Below, in pieces: positions 47,701 to 57,229 of a stretch of 64,000 nucleotides of DNA. The notes beneath the pieces were generated by a model. It was not told where the DNA came from. It was given only the letters and a program-made list of their open reading frames with translations, and did no database searches. This DNA comes from Branchiostoma floridae (taxonomy: Eukaryota; Chordata; Leptocardii; Amphioxiformes; Branchiostomatidae), in assembly GCF_000003815.2 (NCBI RefSeq), contig NC_049983.1, positions 8,128,576-8,192,575 of the forward strand, in the 5' to 3' direction. The position numbers and the translations under genes were made by a program. The number at the start of each line of letters is the position of its first letter. The stretch's first letter is position 1.

Positions 47701-48230
47701 ATTTAAACTGTGAGGATTTATTTTTGTGTATGACGTCGTTTTACCTCCATGAGTGTCTTGTCGTCCACATCTTGCGAGTTTTCATACTCGTCCTCGCTGT
47801 TGTAGACCGGGGCAGCGTCTGGCTGCTCCTCCCCACCGGTGTTCTCCACGGGCCGGGCCTGGGGGGACCCCACGGGGTGCGCCGTGTGCCCCCCTACAGA
47901 CAGACCCCCCCTTTTTCTGGAGCCGCGGAGAGGGGAGCCTGAGCAGCGATGCCGGCGCTTGTTGGCATGTCCAGAATGCGAGTGCGCTCCGTATTCTGGG
48001 GCGTCCTCATCGCTTGAGAAGCGTTCCTCCCGTGCAGAGGCCCCTCCTGCCCCCCATCGTGGGGGAGACGAGCGGGGTCGGACTGTCACCCGGGCCTCGG
48101 GGACGTTCCCGTGCGGGTGGGGGTGCGAGCTGTGCCCGTGAGTGTGAGGCACCCTGTGCGGGTGAGAATGTTCCCCAGAAGTCGACTCCTGCCCGTCGTT
48201 CTCGGGCTTTTTCTTCGGCAAGATGGTCAT
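35529..48230 (-). CDS. OTUD5: OTU domain-containing deubiquitinase OTUD5 (DUBA), complete, 10 coding exons
   Basis: The joined exons give 555 residues; vertebrate OTUD5 is about 571. It starts MTILPKKKP, the vertebrate N-terminus. Ser145 in YNSEDEYE corresponds to human Ser177, whose phosphorylation activates the enzyme. The OTU domain holds DGACLFRAV (Asp185, Cys188), then [14 protein letters not shown] and [20 protein letters not shown], and the His motif [10 protein letters not shown] (His293). Next come a helix-rich region ([20 protein letters not shown]), a Ser/Pro-rich linker with [14 protein letters not shown], and the C-terminal ubiquitin-interacting motif ([20 protein letters not shown]), followed by a short poly-Gln. 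The enzyme removes ubiquitin chains; in vertebrates it acts on TRAF3 and on chromatin regulators. All nine introns have GT/AG borders and keep phase. An N-terminal His/Pro-rich tract replaces the vertebrate Gly/Pro-rich one. Confidence 0.95.
36232..36357 (-). CDS. OTUD5: OTUD5 coding exon 9
   Basis: ccccctcag|GTAGCC ... GCATACG|GTCAGT. It encodes (G)[20 protein letters not shown], then [20 protein letters not shown] and Y. Ser/Pro-rich and weakly conserved, but frame and borders fit the exons on both sides. Confidence 0.8.
37199..37406 (-). CDS. OTUD5: OTUD5 coding exon 8 (Ser/Pro-rich linker)
   Basis: ctcccgtag|CCACGT ... AGGATAG|GTGAGG, 69 codons plus one base. [17 protein letters not shown] aligns with vertebrate [15 protein letters not shown]; the remainder is Ser/Pro/Arg-rich and poorly conserved, as expected for a disordered linker. 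Confidence 0.85.
37455..37769. mobile_element. GGGCTCGAAAT inverted-repeat element A (OTUD5 intron 7)
   Basis: CAGGGCTCGAAATTC at the left and the inverted GTATTTCGAGCCC at the right enclose copies of a gggtgcacc motif. GCTTTAC flanks both sides. The CAGGG terminus resembles hAT-type TIRs. Sister elements are at 42650 and 45703. Confidence 0.6.
38229..38360 (-). CDS. OTUD5: OTUD5 coding exon 7
   Basis: gttttacag|ACCATG ... ACCGCT|GTAAGC, 44 codons. It includes [40 protein letters not shown] and ATA, near-identical to vertebrate OTUD5. Confidence 0.94.
38485..38810. mobile_element. Short-TIR element enclosing a tRNA-like sequence (OTUD5 intron 6)
   Basis: The 12-bp inverted ends GCCGGTGCGTAT/ATACGCACCGGC bound a 326-bp segment that contains the tRNA-like sequence listed separately. 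Its status as a single transposon is uncertain. Confidence 0.35.
38610..38701 (+). pseudogene. tRNA-like sequence (Leu/Ser-type, degraded)
   Basis: Box A-like tggccgaccggtctaaggtg and a perfect-looking box B, ggttcgaacccc, in a T-arm GTGGGTTCGAACCCCAC, with a long variable region and a T-run terminator at 38702. The acceptor stem pairs poorly (about 4 of 7), so this is a tRNA pseudogene or SINE head rather than a working tRNA. Confidence 0.5.
38914..38976 (-). CDS. OTUD5: OTUD5 coding exon 6
   Basis: gtttccag|CTTGCA ... CAACAG|GTAATT, 21 codons, [20 protein letters not shown] then Q, matching the vertebrate helix ending IKTSEESWIEQQ. Confidence 0.9.
39338..39486 (-). CDS. OTUD5: OTUD5 coding exon 5 (catalytic His)
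   Basis: ttttccag|AGCCAT ... CCTGGG|GTGAGA. It encodes (E)[20 protein letters not shown], then [20 protein letters not shown] and [13 protein letters not shown] carries the OTU histidine. The vertebrate GTSAV-type insertion before EP is absent. Confidence 0.94.
39577..39775. repeat. Dispersed repeat (ttttcgcggtgg family), copy 1 (OTUD5 intron 4 side)
   Basis: tactgtaaatgcag ... ttttcgcggtgaccac ... gcgaacttaaaaccaccacg ... tactgtaaatg. A second copy at 46495-46699 shares the same block order. Palindromic sub-blocks suggest a MITE. It lies in intron 4 (39487-42018). Confidence 0.65.
40048..41141. mobile_element. 1.1-kb inverted-repeat element (OTUD5 intron 4)
   Basis: TGTAACGTAAGGTTACCAGT (continuing ttacg) at the left is matched exactly in reverse at 41117-41141. 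A second, internal copy of the motif (ccgtaaattggtcaccctgg) is at 40918. No transposase domain recognised. Target duplication not fixed. Confidence 0.7.
41195..41465 (+). mobile_element. tRNA-derived SINE (OTUD5 intron 4)
   Basis: The head has box A tagtccagtggttagcggcc and box B-like gtttgattcagg, spaced as in a tRNA. The unrelated body runs to about 41465. Inserted antisense to OTUD5. Confidence 0.6.
41817..41950. mobile_element. 134-bp foldback element (OTUD5 intron 4)
   Basis: aatacaacacggtgtattcc and its inverse ggaatacaccgtgttgtatt form the ends, with a palindromic ggatcaccctccggccttcg-like centre. It lies about 70 bp past the exon 4 donor. A fragment with similar ends occurs at about 35940-36000. 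Confidence 0.75.
42019..42175 (-). CDS. OTUD5: OTUD5 coding exon 4
   Basis: tttttcag|TTGAAA ... AGTACAG|GTATGG. It encodes [20 protein letters not shown], the NCHGNH-like [10 protein letters not shown] segment and EVYQYST. It begins with TTG as an internal Leu codon. Confidence 0.95.
42155..42439. repeat. 142-bp tandem duplication covering the exon 4 acceptor
   Basis: 42155-42296 and 42297-42439 are near-identical. Each contains the first 21 or so bases of OTUD5 exon 4, the polypyrimidine tract and adjacent intron. The upstream copy offers a second AG (42319-42318) whose reading frame meets TAG after three codons. Confidence 0.85.
42650..42989. mobile_element. GGGCTCGAAAT inverted-repeat element B (OTUD5 intron 3)
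   Basis: CAGTGCTCGAAATACC and GTATTTCGGGCCCTG bound a segment with gcaacctgg repeats. CACAC flanks both ends. Confidence 0.6.
43335..43520. repeat. Dispersed repeat, diverged relative of 27900-28085
   Basis: ctgcagtaccttacaaagtt, ggcccactatcgagtttggc, ctaccaaatattgtaaagat and a final ataaccttcttgtccaaggt, in the same order as at 27900. In OTUD5 intron 3. Confidence 0.55.
43553..43617 (-). CDS. OTUD5: OTUD5 coding exon 3
   Basis: ttctacag|CTGACC ... TACATG|GTCAGT. It completes Ala and encodes [20 protein letters not shown] then M, matching vertebrate [20 protein letters not shown]. Too short to show up as an ORF. Confidence 0.93.
43673..43800. repeat. ggtccggacc/gggtaccggtac family fragment (OTUD5 intron 2)
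   Basis: aagggtgggtaccggtacag followed by ccaggtcc-type repeats. Related elements are at 53242-53625 and 55391-56985. Confidence 0.5.
44818..44911 (-). CDS. OTUD5: OTUD5 coding exon 2 (catalytic Cys)
   Basis: atttacag|ATGGAG ... GCAGTCG|GTAAGT, 31 codons plus one base. It encodes [20 protein letters not shown] then CLFRAV, with the OTU catalytic cysteine. Confidence 0.95.
45500..45552. repeat. (AT)n microsatellite
   Basis: tatata runs separated by caatataaataca, in OTUD5 intron 1. Confidence 0.8.
45707..46044. mobile_element. GGGCTCGAAAT inverted-repeat element C (OTUD5 intron 1)
   Basis: CAGGGCTCGAAATACC and GTATTTCGAGCCCTG bound repeated gcaggt(a) motifs, giving an internal composition unlike elements A and B. 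AATCG flanks both ends. Confidence 0.65.
46495..46699. repeat. Dispersed repeat (ttttcgcggtgg family), copy 2 (OTUD5 intron 1)
   Basis: gtttgcagttttagcggtgg ... ttataccaccgcaaacattt ... gcgaacttaaaaccaccgtg ... aaattaaatccctg, collinear with 39577-39775. Confidence 0.65.
46791..46881. repeat. Long hairpin (OTUD5 intron 1)
   Basis: Arms of about 40 bp (tagcccggtatccagc ... tagctcctgagtctcttct and inverse) around a loop of about 15 nt. Only a few mismatches, near the base. The stem would also form in the OTUD5 pre-mRNA. Confidence 0.8.
47745..48230 (-). CDS. OTUD5: OTUD5 coding exon 1
   Basis: 162 codons from ATG at 48230 to CTCATGGAG|GTAAAA (phase 0). It includes MTILPKKKP, a His/Pro-rich stretch ([20 protein letters not shown]), a basic KRRHR segment and YNSEDEYE. 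Any upstream in-frame start is unlikely, because the vertebrate N-terminus matches exactly. Confidence 0.93.
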
Positions 48231-48351
48231 CCTGGATGACCTAAGATCGCGATCTTTCTAACAGCGGTGAATCTTGTCGCCGACTTGCCGACTTTTGGGA
48301 GAAAATTCCACAGAAAAGTGAGACGAAAGTCAAATCAAAACATTACAGGAT

Positions 48352-48395
48352 CCAAGATGGCTGCCTTCCTGGACATGACGTCATCTGAGCATGCG
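48352..48395 (-). promoter_or_regulatory. OTUD5 proximal promoter motifs (YY1-like, CRE, NRF1-like)
   Basis: ccaagatggctgcc (48352-48365, YY1-type), TGACGTCA (48376-48383, CRE) and gcatgcg (48389-48395, NRF1-like core) lie 120-165 bp upstream of the ATG, with no TATA box. This suits a broadly expressed gene. The N gap starts 44 bp further on, so the promoter is only partly visible. Confidence 0.55.
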
Positions 48396-48439
48396 TATTA
48401 GTGCTCGCCAGGCCGGTGTCCAAATTTAGACAGTGCAGC

Positions 48440-48539
48440 NNNNNNNNNNNNNNNNNNNNNNNNNNNNNNNNNNNNNNNNNNNNNNNNNNNNNNNNNNNNN
48501 NNNNNNNNNNNNNNNNNNNNNNNNNNNNNNNNNNNNNNN
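48440..48539. other. Assembly gap (100 N)
   Basis: Exactly 100 N, a conventional unknown-size gap. Confidence 0.99.
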
Positions 48540-50970
48540 GTTTACTGTTTTATGGCACCGGAAGGGGATTGCTTGAGATTAGGGAACGATATGATGATGA
48601 TCAACTTTATTGCAACAAAATCTGATTATGATAAGGAATGCAGCGCCTGAGCATTATCTGGAAGTTTGTAAAGATACAGTGGTCGTTAGATAAAGCTTCT
48701 TGGACTTTAAGAAAAATGAGAAAGGGAATGAGAATGATTTTACTCAGAAAAATGAATTTGAATGGACAACAGAAAGCAGGAACTTAAGAAAGTGTGTCAC
48801 TGCCTGAATAACCACAGAAACGAACTTGAACGTTGAATAAAAGTACCAACGGGCGCAACGACGTAAATTTAGACCAAGCCAGGATGCAACCGACCGAACA
48901 GAACATTGGAGTAATACTCTTGTTCAACAGGGGTCGCTTTTGAACTGTATCCTGTCGTCGGAAACGTTGTATGCTGAAATGGGAGTCTCGTATATAAAAC
49001 TGTCAATTACATGCATGGTTTCTGCTCTTTTCAGTAAGTATTTATTGTATCAACGTGTACTTAAGTAAAATTTGAGATTGATAACTTCATGTACTGTCTA
49101 TCTTCACCTCTTTGTCGCCTTTGACAGATGCAGCCATTAGCGATAGTATATTATATTACCTGTAGTAACACATAATGTCTTAGTTCTCTTTCCATGTAGC
49201 CTAGTTTAAAACCATTGTATAAGTTAAGTTTTTCCTTTGCATCCATGAGACCATATGTGGTCCTTTGTGCATTTAGCCTTCGGGCATGAATATGCAATTA
49301 AGATTATGATTATTATCATACTGTGTGTGTTTGGGGAGGGAGCAATATCACATCATCACCAATTTCATTCAGAGAATCTGACATGTTGTATGAAGTTTAT
49401 TACTATCCTGCAAGAGGTCCTCACAGCCTCATAAATCGATTCATGCTTAAAAACCAGTTTGGGGTTTTGAAAAGCAACCATCCACCATGGTACACTGGTA
49501 GCTCTAGGTAGCTCTAAGCTTCCACCTCACATGTCACGTGGTTTTGTTTTGGTTCTGTGTCCGTAGTACATGTACGTTTTGCAACTGTTATAAAACGTAA
49601 CCATGGTTACCCACTAGCCTCCCTGGAATGTCTGGTTCCGTGGTCCAAAACAACACCGGGCAGCTTTCCCGGCCGTCTCAGACTTTCCAAGACGTCATGC
49701 CGGCTAGTTAATGTGGTCATAATGAATGGGCAGTGTATTCAACCATCTACTTATGATACTAATTATACTACTTATAACTGTTTCCTTAGTGTTCACCTCT
49801 CAAGGACGTTGTATGTATACTTAAATTTTTCCATCCCATTTGAATTGTCAAATTGAACTTTGTCAACTTCATGAGGGCAGCATTTGCCTATTCAGCAATA
49901 TTTTCTCTTTATTTTGCAAAATAGATTTGGATCATGGAATTCTGACAGCTGGTAATCTAGTGTAGCCATGGCAACGTAGGACAACAGTTGTCTCCATGGT
50001 AACCGTACGATCACCCAATAGCCGACGTCTTCGGCCGACATTCAGGACAGACAATCAGGCGTATTGGGACGTACCAGGTTCTGCGCTGAGGGGTGTGCAG
50101 GATATCTTTTACAAGCTTTTGTTTATTTTTGTTCAGCTGGTCGGCTGATTGTTAACAAGATGACTAACAAACCAACATTAATTTGACCCTCATACTTTTG
50201 TAGAGAGATAGAAGCTAATAGATTTGTGATAGGTCTGAGTATGACGCTTGAATATGTCAATGTTAACGTTACATTCAAATCTGACATTGGAAAATGAAAA
50301 TTCTTAACTGTTGAACCACAGTGCCTGAGAGGAGTTATATCAAAAAATTCAAAACGTACTTTTTCTTGAAGTAAAACACATGGCAACCAACGTGTAAAAT
50401 AACAACCCTGAGTAACGTTATTTCCTGATAATAATTGCGTTTTATAGGCACTTAAATCCTCTCAAAGCAAATTAAAATAATAACTTCTTGGCTCCGTGTG
50501 TGGGTGGGGAGGGGGGCGGTCTGTGATGTCCAGTTGTGCGGCATCTGAGATGAACAAATAAAAGCCCACACACTCAATTATCTGTCTTCGCTGGAACGAG
50601 ATGAGACGTGAATGAGCGAATTAGACTACATGAGCTTAAAATAAAACAGGTTGCCATAAGTAGCGAGGCCGGGTGGTTATCCAATAATAGATATCAAAGA
50701 GGTGATAGCCGTCCCTCGGTGGTGGGTCAATATCGTCTAAAATTGGAGTGAAGGACGTGCGTTACATGTTACACAAGCTGGCGGGAGACAGAACGGTCTG
50801 AATGGTTAACCTCCAAGCTAAGCAGATGTGGCAATCAGGCTTGTTTTGAGCATATTTGACTGCCAGTCGGGTAACTGTAAAAACCGCGTACCTCCAGAAA
50901 ACGTTAATACCGTCAAATGTGCTCTTTATTTCTAATCCGAAGAACTCAGAATAGACTAACAAGTCTGTGT
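48540..50970. other. Intergenic, no gene recognised
   Basis: The piece at 48596-48660 (gatcaactttattgcaaca) resembles LINE 3' tails in this window, but nothing else is supported. Confidence 0.4.
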
Positions 50971-50974
50971 CTTG

Positions 50975-51024
50975 CATGTGTGTGTGCATGCGTGTGTGTG
51001 TGTGTTTGTGTGCGTGTGTGCGTA

Positions 51025-51095
<71 letters not shown>

Positions 51096-51123
51096 ATGTG
51101 TGAGTGTGTGTGTGTGTGTGTAG
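50975..51123. repeat. (TG)n microsatellite
   Basis: About 150 bp of imperfect TG with cg and ta interruptions. ORFs across it are artefacts. Confidence 0.95.
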
Positions 51124-51704
51124 GCGTATATGTATATTGACAATTGCAATAACAAATTCTGTGCAGTTCGTATTTCTTTTATTCTTCTTTACAGGACAGG
51201 TTAAAATCTGCATATTACATTCATTTAACACCACAAGGAATGCCAAGTAAATTTCCAATTGCAAGGGGCGAGTATTACAAAAACACTATATATAAACATA
51301 GCATGAATCAGTCGGTACATGGATTACATGTGGAGGGAGGGCGTGATGTAAAAGTTTCTCGCAGATTTCACACGTCTGCCCTCACATCGCTTATAAAGGT
51401 CAAACAACGCCATTTACAGTGCGACACATTTTTCCTCAGGCGACTGCATGACGATACACCACCCCTCCCCCGCTCCAAATGTCAACACAGCGTAAACGGA
51501 AAGTCGACAATCTGCAAGCAGAAATGTCGTACGTGTCAGTCGGCTTCCCGCGCTGTGTAAATGGCTTTTGCACATCTCCGTATACACGCTTATGGAAATG
51601 GCGCGTATCGTTTTGCTGGCTCTGACGACCGATAACCTAAAGGGAAATGGTAAAACGCACGGAGATTGATTCACGAGATCCGTCGTCGCCTGTCACGTAG
51701 GTCT

Positions 51705-52627
51705 ACATCCTTAACTTTCCGCCCCATATATGGGTGAACTTTCCGATCCCAAAACTAAACTCTCCGCCGTCGCCAGACTTCTGACGTCACGTTACGTAGC
51801 CACGTGCTACGTATGACGCGGTGGAGTGACGCAACTGGCGGCAGAAAAACAGATTCCTTAAAAGGCGTAAAAAGGATGTGGATAACTCTACATCCTTAAC
51901 TTTCCGTCCCCACGGGTGAACTTTCCGCAATCCGAAAAGTCTCCGCCATAGCCAGACTTCTGACGTCACGTATCGTTACGTCACCATGTGCCATCTATGA
52001 CGCGGTGGGAGTGACGCAACTGGCGATAGGAAAACGGATTCCTTAAAAGGCGTAAAAAGGATGTGGATAACTCCACATCCTTTAACTTTCCGCCCCCCGG
52101 TGAACTTTCCGATCCCGAAACAAAACTCTTCGCCATAGCCAGACATCTGACGTCACGTCACGTTACGTAGCCACGTGCTACCTATGACGCGGTAAAGTGA
52201 CGCAACTGGCGGCAAAAAACGGATTCCTTAAAAGGCGTATAAAAGTATGTGGATAACTCCACATCCTTTAACTTTCCGCCCCCTACCGGTAAACTTTCCG
52301 ATCCCAAAACAAAACTCTTCGCCATAGCCAGACATCTGACGTCACGTACCGTTACGTAACCACGTGCTACCTATGACGCGGTGGAGTGACGCAACTGGCG
52401 GTATGAAAACGGATTCCTTAAAAGGCGTAAAAAGAATGTGGATAACTCTACATCCTTAACTTTCCGCCCCCTACCGGTGAACTTTCCGATTCCCAACAGT
52501 CTCCGCCATAGCCAGACTTCTGACGTCACGTACCCTCACGTACCACGTGCCACCTATGACGCGGGGTAGTGACGCAATTGGCGGCAAAAAAACTGACTCC
52601 TTAAAAGGCGTAAAAATTATGTGAATA
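51705..52627. repeat. Tandem array, 5 x about 185 bp, each with CRE and E-box-like motifs
   Basis: Units start at 51705, 51890, 52075, 52261 and 52450 (acatccttaactttccgccc). Every unit contains TGACGTCA and a GTGACGCAA-type site; four of five contain CACGTG (unit 2 has CATGTG). A tccttaaaaggcgta block is also kept in all five. The motifs are better conserved than the spacers near the gaacttt segment. No coding. Confidence 0.9.
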
Positions 52628-52639
52628 ACATATCAGAGA

Positions 52640-53235
52640 CTAGCTATAGATCGGTATGACACAAATCTTTTGAAGACTGGCCAAGTCTTTAGTCGAAGCA
52701 CATGACTTCCTACTATCTTATCTCTTACGTAATAACACGAAAGTTGGTGCCTGTTGGAATACAACATTTTGGAGGACAACTTTAATACATGAAACGATGG
52801 GGACGAAGAAACGTTACGCTTTCCTCTAGCGTTACGTGCACTATATACTTATATCTACGTCTTATATCACAGGTTCGATGCGAGATACACATTTTGATAT
52901 TTGTGGTACCGGTGATATACCATGGTTTGAATATATGTTTACATCCCTGACGGGCACCATTGCAATTTGGACCAAAGCCTAAAGCAGTCATACTCAGTTG
53001 AGGCGATGCATGTTGCTATTTCAAGTAACTAGTGCATGGTATATGTGTAATGCAACGCTACTTCGCTACGGCTCGTGCATTTAGACAAGCACACTGGGTC
53101 ACCTCTACTCTTCTAGATACGTGTGTAGGGTTCTTTTGCGTTTAGAGGGTTTACACTTGAGGCTTAAGCTTAGATCTGAAGCGGGGTAATTGGGCTACGA
53201 TGTTGCATTTTTAGGTCACGAATGATCTCTCGTGT
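52640..53235. other. Intergenic, no gene recognised
   Basis: No supported feature. Confidence 0.4.
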
Positions 53236-53241
53236 CAAGTA

Positions 53242-53625
53242 AGGGTGGGTACCGGTACAGAAAATTCATTTACTGGTCCGATTCAGGTCCAGATGATCAG
53301 GTCCAGGTCCGGACCTGCACAAGGGACCATTTCCCTACAAAGGAATCTGTTTGGTGGAGTATATCCGACTTCTTCTGGCTTTCTAAGAACCATCCTTCGT
53401 GTTAACAAGTTAAACAAGGCTATATCTGCCTCTAGCTGTTAGCTTAGACAAAGTTTGACTGTAGAATCTCGATAGAAGATCGAATCTCGATTATCAATTC
53501 TCCTCTACTTCGCTCTTGTTATTTTCTTGGGCCGGTAAGCCCCAAACACATGGTCTACTGATTTTTTTCAGGTCATCTTTTTCAGGACCCCCCAAAAAAC
53601 GTTTTGTATCGGTACCCATCTATAA
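53242..53625. mobile_element. ggtaccggtac inverted-repeat element
   Basis: gggtgggtaccggtacag at the left and tatcggtacccatc at the right are inverted ends; ggtccaggtccggacc-type repeats lie inside. Same family as 55391-56985. Confidence 0.55.
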
Positions 53626-53629
53626 TTGT

Positions 53630-55385
53630 CAGGTGCACGCCCATCCTTGAAGAACACACCTTCAAACATCCGATGACAGCGTCACGCTTGCACTGAGACC
53701 AGTCACGCTGAAAGAACATAAAATCATACTAGTAAATCCGAACCTCATTTTATGATCCCCTCTAATATATTACCTGACCCTGTTCTTTCACTACCGGCCT
53801 TCTCGTCGATCAATCACTCATTAAATGGTGGTGAGCCCCCATGTAGACCCTCCTATGCATGCAAGAATGCTTACAAATATGTGTTTGTAAAATTTACTCC
53901 CGTGTGCTCTGATAAACACAAAGCAAATGGATTTATAAAACATGACACATTCGTCAATGTGTGAACGGAATGACAGAATAGTAGAACACGATCTGAGCAT
54001 GGACCACAGGACTGTCGTCACAAAACTGAATCAGCTGACACAAATTATACATGTATTTGAACATTGTTCGATACATGTGTGGATGTCTATCATTCATAAA
54101 CGTAATAAAGGTTTTCATTCGTTATCTCTTTTGCTCCGATGTAGCCCTGGAAGGTGAAAACGGTCATTTCTTATAAAGGAAAACCGGACTTTGAGTTAAC
54201 TAGAAACATAACGTTAGAGGTATTGTGTTTGGTGTGTCTGTGTGTCCGTGCGTCTGTGTGTGTTTGACATGTAGCTGTGGTCAGCAACATTTAAGAATTT
54301 GGTAATGCATGGTAATGATTTTTGGTATTTGAGTATGTGTTGGGATGGCAAAAAGCAAGTCGATTTGACCCCTGGTGTGTGACCTTGGTACTGCAGCAGA
54401 AATGGCTGTTTTTCTATTGAACATGCTACAGTTTTTTTTATTGACGGTTGACCATTTAGAGGGCTTTTCTATCTTGTTTGTTTTCAGCAAAGTCAAAGTC
54501 ATTACCAAGTCACTGTTGTTATTTTAATCTTTGATTTGTAATGGAGCGTCTCTCCATAATTTCATACATGATGTCATCATTGACCTCTATGAATTCACAT
54601 AATGCATAAAACAGTTACATTTGTATAATTTAAACATGTTTGGATGCTCCAAAGTCTTTTAAGATATAGTTAATCATAATCTGAACTTGAAGAGCCCCAA
54701 ATTCAACACGAAGTGTTAAATGAGGGTATCTCCACTGTTCACCGTGACTCTGACCTTCCATCGCTTGTATTTCAAGCCATAAACAGCATATGGAGTGGCC
54801 CCATGGTCAACATGTGATTTGAAGGTCGCACAAAATTGAGCCCGAGCACTTTATTACCGTCTGCATAACAGAACGTTTCTTGTAGCGGTGCCAGGAATTC
54901 CTAGACGACCGTTTTACTCTGCGTGGTGATATCCAACCTTGACCTTGACTTAACCTCTACATATTTAGCTGTTCCCGTAGCACGTTCAGGTCACAAGAGA
55001 GGGGCCCAGACGTCCATAGCGATTTTACCCGCCAAGCGCACGCGCAGCTATATATAGACATCGGCTGGCTGCCAAAATTCAATGAACCTACTAGAGCTAT
55101 ATTTGGAGCTCCCTCAATGTAACCAGTCTGAGAATTTCGCCGACATGTAGTTGGAAGCTTGGTTATTTCCCACCAGTGCTATTACTGTTTCGGGGATCTA
55201 TTTTTAACTCCTAACATAGGAGTGCGAACCCTCTCCATTTTCGGTAATTTCCGAAAGCTGTGGAAAATTAGACGAGGAGGCATTTAGATGTACGGAATAC
55301 TTGGAGTTAAATGGGCCCATCTTCATTCATGAGCATTTCTTGTGTTATGCGCAAGTGCAGTAATCCATAACATCCACGCAACAGT
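53630..55385. other. Intergenic, no gene recognised
   Basis: No supported gene. 54215-54400 looks like a decayed inverted copy of the dispersed repeat at 27900. Confidence 0.35.
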
Positions 55386-55390
55386 TGGAA

Positions 55391-56985
55391 TTAGGGCTGG
55401 GTATCGGTACAGCGTACCGGTACAAAACCGGTTTTTCTTATTGGACCGGTCCAGAAAAACCGGACCTGAAAAAATTAGGTGGACCGGATGTTGGACCGAT
55501 TAGAAAATTAACATATTATTTGATCAGGCATTCACACGTTTTGGAGCTTGCAGTTGGAAGAAAATGACAAGAGCGAAGTAGAGTAGAGTTTATAGTAATT
55601 TCTACCAAGTTTTACAGCCAATCGTACAGGTGCAGTTACAGTTGTAGGATTTTAAAACGCCAGTGTAAGTGTAATACTCCACCAAACAGATTACTTTGTA
55701 GTGAAATGAACCATTGGTATGAGTCATACTGAATCAGGTCCAGGTTCAGGTCCGGACCTGGACCTGATCCTCTGGACCTGAACCGGACCTGGACCTGAAT
55801 TTTCTGTACCGGTGTGGCAGCGATCTCGCCCCCCGTGATCTCGCCCCCCCGGGGGCGAAATCACTAGCGATCTCGCCCCCCCCCGGGGCGAAATCACTAG
55901 CGATCTCGCCCTCCCCGGCTAGTGATCTCGCCCCCCTACCTCGCCCCCCTTTAGCGATTTCGCCCCCCCCCCCCAAAAAACGGGTTTACATGACATTTTA
56001 GAAGTTTATTGGTATAAATCACAAAATGCAGTTTCAGAATGATATAAGTACATGAGTTTGATACATAACTCCATTCATAGTATCATTATTAACGTAATTA
56101 CATGGTAATAAGATAGTTGAACTTGTTTCAGACAAGGAGGGTTGGGTGACTGGGTCCCTTGTATTTCCATTATCGCATATACCTGAGTCTTGACATAAGA
56201 TGTATTTCATTGTATTCACCTGTCCTCAAGCAACCTATATATCTCCAATACGAAGTCTCTACCATGAAGTGACCACAAAAGAACTATGTAATGTCTTTAT
56301 TAATTATGCAAATATTAGGTATTAATTAGAATAACGCACATTTTGGTATATGCACCTGGCCAAGGGATATCTTCACCTCCAACATGACTGCTTTTTCTAG
56401 TATTTAGGAACTGATGCATTTACCCGTGTTTCTTAAGACTGGTACTTTACCAGTGTTTGTGTAGCATTTAGCAACAGCTATATCAACTTGCGCGTAGATA
56501 GTGTTTATAATGAGAAACTATTATTCACGTGTGTTTTTGTTAGTGCTTTGGAAATGTTTCCAGCACAAGAAAGAAAACATTGTGACAAATTGAAAACATA
56601 TAGCTGACGTATTCCGTACCATAGACGGTGTTGATTTATACGTTCGCAGTAGCACTGTTTTTATGCCACCTCAGCTGCAAAAATTGTCTTTTTCATTTCA
56701 ATGTCATGTTTGCACCGAACAGTATAGTATCGACTTTCGAGGTATGACATCTTACGGTACGGTAATAAGGTGCCATATAGGTACCAGGTAACACACGATA
56801 TACGTTACTCCCCAGGTGCAGTATAGTACCAGGTAGCGCACCTGTAATATGTAGTAACCAGCTGCTTTTGGGGGGGGGGCGAAAACGCTAAAGGGGGGGG
56901 CGAAAACGCTAGTGATCTCGCCCCCCGGGGGGGCGAGATCGCAGGGGGGGGGGCGAGATCGCTGTCACACCGGTACCCAGCCCTA
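55391..56985. mobile_element. ggtaccggtac element carrying a nested insertion
   Basis: The left end tagggctgggtatcggtac is matched by caccggtacccagcccta at the right. The interior has ggtccggacctggacc repeats. The element is interrupted at an ACCGGT near its right end by the nested element at 55814-56968. Confidence 0.7.
55814..56968. mobile_element. Nested element with gcgatctcgcccc termini
   Basis: TIR GTG[GA]CAGCGATCTCGCC at both ends, flanked by ACCGGT on both sides. Next to each end is a cluster of repeated gcgatctcgcccccc and gggcgaaatcactag units, inverted between ends. The AT-rich interior (about 55990-56860) has no recognisable ORF. Confidence 0.65.
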
Positions 56986-57229
56986 GTTGGAATGCTTGTG
57001 TTTAGAAAAACTGGCGCTCAGGAAACGTTGCGAACTACCTTCGCCACTATAGATTTCCTACGCCAAAAAGGTTATGTTTTCAGTGCTGTCCATCTGTGTG
57101 TGTGTGTGTCCATGGAAATAGAAGTCGAAAAGTTGTTGATGGATCCTTATGATATTTGGTAGGTTGATAGGGTTCTTGAAAATGTATTTCAAATTTGAAA
57201 ATGGGCCTCATAGCGACTTTCTGCGGTAA

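Noticed and set aside
47466-48244. Plus-strand ORFs of 100-163 residues
   Set aside because: Antisense shadows of OTUD5 exon 1 in GC-rich sequence; the minus-strand frame matches OTUD5.
48401-48625. ORF spanning the first N gap
   Set aside because: Contains 34 undefined residues; no evidence on either side.
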